A stretch of 64,000 nt of DNA, taken from positions 478,874-542,873 of the forward strand of contig NZ_BSFD01000002.1 of the NCBI RefSeq assembly GCF_027922165.1, written 5' to 3'. This document shows, piece by piece, positions 54,356-64,000 of this stretch. Origin of the DNA: Brevundimonas intermedia (GTDB taxonomy: Bacteria; Pseudomonadota; Alphaproteobacteria; Caulobacterales; Caulobacteraceae). A model generated the notes under the pieces. It saw only the letters and a list, made by a program, of their open reading frames with translations. It did not search any database and had not been told where the DNA came from. Numbering within the stretch: position 1 is the first letter of the stretch; the number at the start of each line of letters is the position of its first letter. A program made the translations under genes and the position numbers.

Positions 54356-55768
54356 TCACCCCAGCGCCTCCAGCTGCGCCGGCAGGCCATAGGCCCAGCT
54401 GGTGATGTCGCCGGCGCCCAGCAGCACGACCACGTCGCCCGGCCTGGCCTCTTCCTTGATCAGGCGCGGCAGGACGGCGGCGTTCTCCAGCGCCTGAACG
54501 TGGCGGTGGCCATAGCGGCGGATGCCGTCGGTCAGGGCGTGCTTGTCCACCCCCTCGATCGGCTGTTCCCCCGCCGGATAGACGTCCGCGACGATCACGC
54601 TGTCGGCGTCGGAAAAGGCGGTCGAGAAGTCGTCCATCAAATCGCGCAGCCGGGTGTAGCGATGCGGCTGGACCACGGCGATCACCCGCCCCTCCGCCAC
54701 CTGGCGGGCGGCCTTCAGCACGGCGACGATCTCGACCGGATGGTGGCCGTAGTCGTCCACGATCCGCACCCCGCCGACCACGCCCGTGGTGGTGAAGCGC
54801 CGCTTCACTCCGCCGAAGCTCGCCAGACCCTCGCGGATCGCCTCGTCCGACACGTCCAGTTCGCGCGCCACGGCGATGGCGGCCAGGGCGTTGGAGACAT
54901 TGTGCCAACCGGCCATCGGCAGGTGCACGCCCTTGATTGTATGTGTCTCGCCATTTTGGATCACGACGTCGAACCGGCAACCGTCCGGCCCCATCTCGAC
55001 ATTGTCCGCCCGCACCATGGCCTGGGGATTGGTCCCATAGGTGACCAGCCGACGGTTATCGATCGAGGCGACCAGCTTCTGCACCTCGGGATGGTCCAGG
55101 CAGACGGCGGCGAAGCCATAGAAGGGGATGTTCTCGACGAAATCGACGAAGGCCTTCCGCACCGCGTCGAAGTCGCCGTAGTGGTCCAGGTGTTCCGGGT
55201 CGATATTGGTCACGATCGCAACAGTGGACTTGAGGCGCAGGAAGCTGCCGTCGCTCTCGTCCGCCTCGACCACGATCCAGTCGCCGTCGCCGACCTTGGC
55301 GTTGGTGCCATAGGCGTTGATGATGCCGCCGTTGACCACCGTCGGGTCCAGACCGGCCGCGTCCAGCAGGGCCGCGACCATCGAGGTCGTCGTGGTCTTG
55401 CCGTGCGTGCCCCCGACCGCGATGGAGAATTGCAGCCGCATCAGTTCGGCCAGCATTTCGGCCCGGCGCACGAGGGGGATGCGGCGCTCGCGGGCGGCCT
55501 TCATCTCGGGATTGTCGGCCTTGACCGCCGTCGAATAGACCACAGCCGACGCGCCCTCGCTGACGTGAGCGGCGTCGTGCCCGATGAAGATCCGGGCGCC
55601 CAGTTTCTCCAGCCGTTCGGTATTGGCGCTGGCCTTGGCGTCCGAGCCCTGAACCGAATAGCCGATCTTCAGCATGATCTCGGCGATGCCGCTCATGCCT
55701 ATGCCGCCGATGCCGACGAAATGGACGGGACCGAGGTCGAATGGGACGGGGCGAAGGCGAGCGATCAT
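54356..55768 (-). CDS. murC: UDP-N-acetylmuramate--L-alanine ligase
   Basis: A 470-residue Mur ligase that adds L-alanine to UDP-MurNAc. [18 protein letters not shown] is the nucleotide-binding N-terminus, [18 protein letters not shown] the ATP P-loop, and [11 protein letters not shown] the C-terminal motif. It is the first gene of the murC-murB-ddl-ftsQ-ftsA set here; murG, often just upstream, is not adjacent because a divergent cstA gene follows. Confidence 0.97.
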   Translation of the reverse strand: MIARLRPVPFDLGPVHFVGIGGIGMSGIAEIMLKIGYSVQGSDAKASANTERLEKLGARIFIGHDAAHVSEGASAVVYSTAVKADNPEMKAARERRIPLVRRAEMLAELMRLQFSIAVGGTHGKTTTTSMVAALLDAAGLDPTVVNGGIINAYGTNAKVGDGDWIVVEADESDGSFLRLKSTVAIVTNIDPEHLDHYGDFDAVRKAFVDFVENIPFYGFAAVCLDHPEVQKLVASIDNRRLVTYGTNPQAMVRADNVEMGPDGCRFDVVIQNGETHTIKGVHLPMAGWHNVSNALAAIAVARELDVSDEAIREGLASFGGVKRRFTTTGVVGGVRIVDDYGHHPVEIVAVLKAARQVAEGRVIAVVQPHRYTRLRDLMDDFSTAFSDADSVIVADVYPAGEQPIEGVDKHALTDGIRRYGHRHVQALENAAVLPRLIKEEARPGDVVVLLGAGDITSWAYGLPAQLEALG

Positions 55769-55797
55769 CCGATGCGCTTAGCAAGGGATTAAGCGGA

Positions 55798-55817
55798 ATG
55801 CACGGGGGCGCGTGCAT
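55798..55817. promoter_or_regulatory. Inverted repeat in murC-cstA divergent region
   Basis: ATGCACG (55798-55804) and CGTGCAT (55811-55817) with 6 bases between, in the 169-base region between divergent murC and cstA. It could be an operator for either gene. Nothing else recognisable was seen there besides the AGGAG site of cstA. Confidence 0.4.
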
Positions 55818-55937
55818 CCAAGTTTCGAACCTGGATGGACGGATGGCGTGTACGACTTTAGTCGATTGGCCTTAGGCTGGCCTATCGTGCAAACAGGCTG
55901 TGAAACCGTCAGCCGTTCGGTCGAGTAGGAGTCAGTT

Positions 55938-58025
55938 GTGGGCAAACTCAGCACCCCCTTAATCTTTGGCGTTATCGCCATCCTGGGGGCGGTGTCCCTC
56001 GGCGTCATCGCCCTACACCAGGGCGAAAGCATCAGCGCGGTTTGGATGGTGGTGGCGGCGGTCTGCACCTACGCCATCGCCTATCGTTTCTACAGCCGTT
56101 TCCTGGCCAACAAGGTCATGCAGCTGCAGCCCTCGCGCCCGACCCCGGCCGTGCGCCGCGACGACGGCCTCGACTATGTGCCGACGCCGCGCAACGTCCT
56201 GTTTGGCCACCACTTCGCCGCCATCGCCGGCGCGGGGCCGCTGGTCGGTCCGGTGCTGGCCGCCCAGATGGGCTATCTGCCCGGCGTGCTGTGGATCCTG
56301 GTCGGGGCGGTGCTGGCCGGCGCAGTTCAGGACATGATGGTACTGTTCATGTCCACCCGTCGCGACGGAAAGTCGCTGGGGGACATGATCCGCACCGAGA
56401 TGGGCAATATCCCCGGCATCATCGCCCAGGTCGGCGTGCTGATGATCATGGTCATCATCCTGGCCGTTCTGGCCCTGGTCGTGGTCAAGGCTCTGGCCGA
56501 AAGCCCGTGGGGAACCTTCACCGTCGCCGCCACCATTCCCATCGCCATCTTCATGGGCCTGTACACCCGCTTCCTGCGGCCCGGCCGCGTGGGCGAGGTC
56601 TCGGTCATCGGCGTCGTCCTGCTGATCCTGGCCATCATCGGCGGCGGCCATGTTGCGGCTGACCCGTTCTGGGGTCCGGCCTTCACTCTGACCGGCCCGA
56701 CCCTGGCCATACTGATGATGGTCTATGGCTTCATCGCCTCGGTCATTCCGGTCTGGCTGCTGCTGGCGCCGCGCGACTATCTGTCGACCTTCCTGAAGAT
56801 CGGCGCGATCGTGGCCCTGGCCGTCGGCATATTGATCGTGCGTCCGCATTTGCAGATGCCGGCCATCACCCCCTTCATCGACGGCACCGGCCCGGTCTTC
56901 GCCGGCGCCCTGTTCCCCTTCCTGTTCATCACCATCGCCTGTGGCGCCGTGTCAGGCTTCCACGCCCTGATCTCGTCGGGCACCACACCCAAGCTGCTGG
57001 AGAACGAGAGCCAGATCCCGCTGATCGGCTATGGCGCCATGCTGTGCGAGAGCTTCGTCGCCGTCATGGCCCTGATCGCCGCGACGGTGCTGGACCCGGC
57101 CGTGTATTTCGCCATGAACAGCCCGGTCGCCATCATCGGCAATGACGCGGTCTCGGCCGCAGCCGCCGTGGCCCAGTGGGGCTTCCACATCACCCCCGGC
57201 GAGCTGGAGCAGCTGGCCCGCGACGTCGGCGAGAACTCCATCCTGTCGCGCGCGGGCGGCGCCCCGACCCTGGCGGTCGGCATGGCCCACATCCTGTCCA
57301 GCGTCATCGGCGGCAAGGCCATGATGGCCTTCTGGTATCACTTCGCCATCCTGTTCGAGGCCCTGTTCATCCTGACCACGGTCGACGCCGGCACCCGCGT
57401 CTGCCGCTTCATGATCCAGGATCTGCTTGGCGTCGCCGTGCCCAAGATGCGCGAGACCAAGTCCTGGGGCGCCAATGTCGTCGCCACAGCCCTGACGGTC
57501 GGCCTGTGGGGCTATTTCCTCTACACCGGCGTGGTCGATCCCCTGGGCGGCATCAACAGCCTGTGGCCCCTGTTCGGCATCGCCAACCAGATGCTGGCCG
57601 CCATCGCCCTGATCCTGGGCACGGTGGTTCTGTTCAAGATGAAGCGCGAGAAGTTCGCCTGGGTCATGGCCGTCCCGGCGACCTGGCTGCTGATCTGCAC
57701 CCTGACGGCCGGCTTCCAGAAGCTGTTCCACCCCGAGGTCCGCATCGGCTTCCTGGCCCACGCCCGGAAGTATCAGGAGGCCCTGGGCGCCGGCGAACTG
57801 ATCGCCCCGGCCAAGAGCGTCGGCGACATGCACCGCATCATCGTCAACGATTATGTCAACTCGACGCTGACGGCGGGCTTCCTGTTCGTGGTAATCACCA
57901 TGGTCGTCTATGGCGTGCTGGCGTGCCGCAAGGCTTATCTGAACAACCGGCCGACCATGCGCGAATACCCCGAGGCGCACGACCTGACGGCGGCCGACGA
58001 AGCGGCGGATGTCGCCCGTGCCTAG
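55938..58025 (+). CDS. cstA: Carbon starvation protein CstA, peptide/pyruvate transporter
   Basis: A 695-residue membrane protein with about 16 to 18 hydrophobic segments. CstA proteins take up peptides or pyruvate under carbon limitation. The conserved NVLFGHHFAAIAGAGPLVGP, VSGFHALISSGTTPK and MLCESFVAVMALIAA segments are diagnostic. The start is GTG 55938 with AGGAG 7 bases upstream. The small YbdD-type gene that normally pairs with CstA overlaps its end. Confidence 0.95.
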   Translation: MGKLSTPLIFGVIAILGAVSLGVIALHQGESISAVWMVVAAVCTYAIAYRFYSRFLANKVMQLQPSRPTPAVRRDDGLDYVPTPRNVLFGHHFAAIAGAGPLVGPVLAAQMGYLPGVLWILVGAVLAGAVQDMMVLFMSTRRDGKSLGDMIRTEMGNIPGIIAQVGVLMIMVIILAVLALVVVKALAESPWGTFTVAATIPIAIFMGLYTRFLRPGRVGEVSVIGVVLLILAIIGGGHVAADPFWGPAFTLTGPTLAILMMVYGFIASVIPVWLLLAPRDYLSTFLKIGAIVALAVGILIVRPHLQMPAITPFIDGTGPVFAGALFPFLFITIACGAVSGFHALISSGTTPKLLENESQIPLIGYGAMLCESFVAVMALIAATVLDPAVYFAMNSPVAIIGNDAVSAAAAVAQWGFHITPGELEQLARDVGENSILSRAGGAPTLAVGMAHILSSVIGGKAMMAFWYHFAILFEALFILTTVDAGTRVCRFMIQDLLGVAVPKMRETKSWGANVVATALTVGLWGYFLYTGVVDPLGGINSLWPLFGIANQMLAAIALILGTVVLFKMKREKFAWVMAVPATWLLICTLTAGFQKLFHPEVRIGFLAHARKYQEALGAGELIAPAKSVGDMHRIIVNDYVNSTLTAGFLFVVITMVVYGVLACRKAYLNNRPTMREYPEAHDLTAADEAADVARA

Positions 58026-58251
58026 TCCCTCGAACGAGGATTTGCTCTGCCTGTGCCGCGACACCGCCCTGCGGTGGGGTCGCGGCGTCAAGCGGACGGC
58101 GGGCGCCATGATCGGCCAGCCGGATTACGACGCCTATGTCCGCCACGCGGCGACGACCCATCCCGACCAGCCGCCGCTGGACAAGGTCGCCTTCTTCCGC
58201 CTGCACGAACAGCGTCGCTTCGGCGGCTCCGGCGCCTTCAAATGCTGCTGA
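58009..58251 (+). CDS. YbdD/YjiX family (DUF466) small protein
   Basis: An 80-residue protein. Family features are GVKRTAGAMIGQPDYDAYVR, the TTHPDQPPL segment and the C-terminal RFGGSGAFKCC with two terminal cysteines. It is the usual partner of CstA/BtsT transporters, where it is needed for transport. It overlaps cstA by 17 bases; GTG 58018 is a possible shorter start. Confidence 0.92.
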   Translation: MSPVPSPSNEDLLCLCRDTALRWGRGVKRTAGAMIGQPDYDAYVRHAATTHPDQPPLDKVAFFRLHEQRRFGGSGAFKCC

Positions 58252-58265
58252 CTGATTTTTGAAAT

Positions 58266-58299
58266 TCCGCTCATCCCGGCGAAAGCCGGGATGAGCGGA
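58266..58299. terminator. Stem-loop between convergent ybdD-like and S41 protease genes
   Basis: A perfect 15-bp stem (58266-58280 and 58285-58299) with a GAAA loop, using the CTCATCCCGGC motif common in alphaproteobacterial intergenic hairpins. It fills the 63-base convergent gap. T-runs are weak on both sides, so it may be a REP-type element acting as a bidirectional terminator. Confidence 0.7.
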
Positions 58300-58314
58300 T
58301 AGAGAAAACTTGGC

Positions 58315-59592
58315 CTAAAGCCCGCTGGGCTGATCCGCAGCCTGCACACGCTCGGCCTGCAGCGCGGCGATGGCCGCCTCCAGGGTCGGGTCTTCCCCCG
58401 CCCGGCGCTGGGCCACGGTGCGGGGGGCCTCAATGTCGGGGGTGACCCCGTGCTTCTCCAGCCGCACCCCGCCCGCCGTGACGAAATTGGCCCGGCTCAA
58501 AGTCAACCGCCCGCCGTCCGGCAATTCCGTTTCCTGGGCGATCAGCACCGAGCCTATGGTCTTTTCGCCCACGACAATCCCCCGCCGAGCCTCCTGCAAA
58601 GCCGCCGGGGTCAGCTCCGCCGCGCTGCGGCTGCCGCGGTCCACCAGAACAGCGACCTCGTTGGGCACAGGCTCACGCCGGTCGCCGCAATCGCCCGATG
58701 CGGTCAACGTCACCGCCCGCCCGGTCCGCCCCGTCTGGGTCGCCCAGACGCGATCGCGCGGCAGGAAACAGGTCAGAACAGACTCCGCCTCCGACAGGCG
58801 CCCGCCCGGATTGGCCCGCAGATCCAGGATAACGTCCACATCCGGCGGCAATCCGTCCAGCTCACCGCCCAGCCAGAGCCCCAAGCCCGGATCGAATTGT
58901 TCCACGGTGAGCACCAGCACACCGGGTCGCGACTTGTCCGCCGTAAATGGCTGCGGCCCGTCCATCAGGCGCGGAACCAGGGTCGTGTCGCGCCGCGCGC
59001 CCGTCTCATCGGTCAGGACCAGATGCACAGCCCGCCCGTCCTGCACGTCGACATCCGGCCCCCAGGGACGCCCATCGACGCTGTTCAGGGTCCAGCCAAG
59101 CTGCACACCCGCCTCCTGCGCCGGCGAGCCCTCGCGCACCCGCTCCACCGTCCAGACGTCGGGATCCTCGCCCCGCATCAGGGTCATGCCCATGACCGCG
59201 CGTCGCTCATACTGGGTGTCCTGACGGCGCACGGCCGCCGGCGGGCTGGCCCCGGCGTGACCGTCGTCCAACAGGTCCAGCATCTCGTTCAGCACCCGGT
59301 ACAGGGCCCGGTCGTCGCCGGCCGCGACGGCCTGCGGTCGGAAGCGATCCCGCGCCGCACCCCAGTCCACCCCGTGCAGTTTGGGATCGTAATAGCCGCG
59401 TCGCACCTCGCTCCAGACCTTGTCGAACACCCGCTGGTTCATGCGGGCGCGATCTCGAGACGGCGCCATCTGCACGATGTCGGAAAAGCGGGTCCCGGTC
59501 GTCGCCTGGGGCGCGCTCGACGCCGATCCGGCCGCAAGCAGCAAGCTTAACGACAAGGCGCTGGAAACACTCAGGAAGCGACGACCGGACAT
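58315..59592 (-). CDS. S41 family (C-terminal processing-like) peptidase
   Basis: A 425-residue exported protease. MSGRRFLSVSSALSLSLLLA is a signal peptide; a helical N-terminal region precedes a PDZ domain (about 130-205, VREGSPAQEAGVQLGWTLNS) and the S41 core. The Ser-Lys dyad is likely S323 (DRGSRSAAE) and K344 (GEKTIG), in the expected order. It belongs to the CtpA/Tsp clan; targets are unknown. The frame is open to 59874 but the signal peptide marks ATG 59592. Confidence 0.9.
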   Translation of the reverse strand: MSGRRFLSVSSALSLSLLLAAGSASSAPQATTGTRFSDIVQMAPSRDRARMNQRVFDKVWSEVRRGYYDPKLHGVDWGAARDRFRPQAVAAGDDRALYRVLNEMLDLLDDGHAGASPPAAVRRQDTQYERRAVMGMTLMRGEDPDVWTVERVREGSPAQEAGVQLGWTLNSVDGRPWGPDVDVQDGRAVHLVLTDETGARRDTTLVPRLMDGPQPFTADKSRPGVLVLTVEQFDPGLGLWLGGELDGLPPDVDVILDLRANPGGRLSEAESVLTCFLPRDRVWATQTGRTGRAVTLTASGDCGDRREPVPNEVAVLVDRGSRSAAELTPAALQEARRGIVVGEKTIGSVLIAQETELPDGGRLTLSRANFVTAGGVRLEKHGVTPDIEAPRTVAQRRAGEDPTLEAAIAALQAERVQAADQPSGL

Positions 59593-59719
59593 GGGACGAT
59601 CCTTGGCCGAACCCCGCTCGCCGCGCAAATCACGAAGAGTCGCGCGCGTCTTGTCTTCGCCACAGGCTCGGGCCAAGAGCCCCGCACCTGATTTGCGGAC
59701 CGCGCCCCGGACGACCCCC

Positions 59720-60421
59720 ATGCCCATCACCACAGTCGGTCTCGATGCCGACGACACCCTTTGGCACAACGAGACGATCTTTCGGTTGACCCACGCCCGG
59801 TTCGTCGACCTGCTGGACGACCACGGCGACGTGGCCACCATCGAGGCGCGCCTGGCCGAGACCGAGCAGCGCAACCTCCGCCTCTACGGCTACGGCGTGA
59901 AGGGCTTCACCCTGTCGATGATCGAAACGGCCATGGAGCTGTGCGAAGGCGGCGCCCCGCCCGAGGTCGTGCGCGAGATTCTGGCCGCCGGCCGTGAAAT
60001 GCTGGCCCACCCGGTCGAGACCCTGCCCGGCGTGGACGAGGTCGTCGCCCAACTCTCCGAAAACTACCGCCTGGTCCTGATCACCAAGGGCGACCTGCTG
60101 GACCAGGAGCGCAAGCTGGCCGCGTCCGGCCTCGGCGACCGGTTCGCAGCGGTGGAGATCGTCTCCGAAAAGGACCGCGCCACCTACGACCGCGTCTTCG
60201 CCCGTCACGGCACGGGCGCGGCCGAGGCCGTCATGGCCGGCAATTCGATGAAGTCCGACGTCCTGCCCGCCATCGCCGCCGGCGCCTTCGGCGTCCACAT
60301 CCCCTACCACGTCACCTGGGCCCACGAACTGGCCGACGCCCCGGTGAACGAGCCGCGCTACGTCTCCCTGTCCCGGATCGGCGAACTGCCGGACTGGATC
60401 GCGGCCATCGCTGACGCATAA
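59720..60421 (+). CDS. HAD family hydrolase
   Basis: A 233-residue haloacid dehalogenase-type phosphatase. Motif I is GLDADDTLWH with nucleophile D9 and acid D11, motif II lies in LVLITKGDLLDQ, motif III lysine in EIVSEKDRATY, and motif IV in GNSMKSDVLPA. A helical cap domain follows motif I. The substrate is unknown, perhaps a small phosphorylated metabolite. ATG 59720 is chosen; the open frame upstream lies in the S41 promoter region. Confidence 0.9.
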   Translation: MPITTVGLDADDTLWHNETIFRLTHARFVDLLDDHGDVATIEARLAETEQRNLRLYGYGVKGFTLSMIETAMELCEGGAPPEVVREILAAGREMLAHPVETLPGVDEVVAQLSENYRLVLITKGDLLDQERKLAASGLGDRFAAVEIVSEKDRATYDRVFARHGTGAAEAVMAGNSMKSDVLPAIAAGAFGVHIPYHVTWAHELADAPVNEPRYVSLSRIGELPDWIAAIADA

Positions 60422-60488
60422 GCTCTTGCCCCCCCGCCCCTCCCTCTCTAAACGGGCCGCTTAACCGACAACCCGACGCGAACTCCGC

Positions 60489-60863
60489 ATGGCGACGCCC
60501 TGCGGCGGCTACGCGCGCGCAAACTACGAAGGATCAGGTCGCCCCTTGGACGCCTCGGACATCAGTCATGACGAACGCGACGCCATGGTGCGCGCGGCGC
60601 TGGCCGAGCAGGGCGACAGCGGCGTGACCCCGCGCCATACGCTGTTCTTCTTCCTCGGCGACGAAGACGCCCACGGCGATCTGTGCGAGGTGGCGCGACG
60701 CGCCGGCTTCATCGCGCGCGGCGACGGCGACATGACGATTCTCGAGACCACCATGGCCGTCGACGCGGAGAGTTTCGCTCCCGTCTCGTCCATGATGCAG
60801 ACCTGGGCCGCGGCCTTCCAGCTGGAGTACGACGGCTGGGAATGCGCGGTCGTGACCCATTAG
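60489..60863 (+). CDS. rraB: RraB-like ribonuclease E inhibitor domain protein
   Basis: A 124-residue protein with the RraB fold: TLFFFLGDEDAHGDLCEVAR, an alternating strand and helix region, and the C-terminal FQLEYDGWECAVV, where EYDGW is the typical family end. RraB binds RNase E and modulates mRNA decay; whether this one does is inferred. The ATG at 60489 has no clear ribosome site; TTG 60546, just before DASDISHDERD, may be the true start. Confidence 0.75.
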   Translation: MATPCGGYARANYEGSGRPLDASDISHDERDAMVRAALAEQGDSGVTPRHTLFFFLGDEDAHGDLCEVARRAGFIARGDGDMTILETTMAVDAESFAPVSSMMQTWAAAFQLEYDGWECAVVTH

Positions 60864-60888
60864 CGTTCAATAAGAAGAAGAGCTGGCG

Positions 60889-64000
<3,112 letters not shown>

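Noticed and set aside
56013-58109. Long minus-strand open frames opposite cstA
   Set aside because: Products rich in D, G, H and Q without motifs; cstA and its partner are clear on the plus strand.

Overview
The window looks like chromosome from a Caulobacterales alphaproteobacterium, most probably a Brevundimonas or a close relative. The GC content is high and genes are packed with ATGA, GTGA or TGATG overlaps. The Caulobacter-type flagellar order fliF-fliG-fliH(flbE)-fliN-flbD-flhA is present, FtsZ has a long linker, and several regulatory sites have Caulobacter counterparts. This assignment is inferred from gene content; no 16S gene is present.

Layout. 1-819: 3' end of a PhoD-type phosphatase gene broken by an in-frame amber codon. 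803-7201 (minus): HDAC-like deacetylase, histidine phosphatase, xseB, csaA, ispA, dxs and an MFS transporter, an isoprenoid-precursor operon with housekeeping passengers. 7275-11614 (plus): acetyltransferase, two secreted proteins of unknown function, a CoxE-like VWA protein and a NagX-like membrane acyltransferase behind a LacI-type operator. 11673-15385 (minus): CsbD stress protein with an EcfG-type promoter, a NUDIX hydrolase, and a three-gene phosphosignalling set. 16250-24423 (minus): early flagellar operon with a class A beta-lactamase gene fused by tight junctions between flbD and flhA. 24617-32699: 41-residue membrane protein, lipoprotein hydrolase, uracil-DNA glycosylase, thioesterase, GH43 glycosidase behind a XylR-like operator, DUF1275, GST and NupC transporter. 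31510-35168: a copper/thiol-stress 'bufferin' locus (bufA, bufB, bufC, doxX) divergent from its ECF sigma factor and the NrsF anti-sigma gene; both divergent promoters share the motif GTAACC-N16-CGAA. 35176-43522: ilvE, an OmpR/EnvZ-type pair, proC, ybjN-like, ubiK, lgt, MidA-like methyltransferase and pgeF. 43720-55768 (minus): the cell-envelope/division cluster murC-murB-ddl-ftsQ-ftsA, then a TonB-dependent receptor gene, then ftsZ and lpxC. 55938-64000: cstA with its small YbdD partner, an S41 protease, a HAD hydrolase, an RraB-like protein and carB running off the right edge.

No rRNA, tRNA, CRISPR, prophage or insertion sequence was seen. No stretch above about 300 bases lacks a gene; the longest gaps (183-234 bases) hold repeats, terminators or promoters and are listed.

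Most unusual: the bufferin/sigma locus with matching divergent promoters; a beta-lactamase built into a flagellar operon; a TonB receptor separating ftsA from ftsZ; a 12-bp inverted repeat just upstream of ftsZ; a CtrA-like box inside a 9-bp inverted repeat upstream of fliF; and a dispersed intergenic repeat present twice in opposite orientation.
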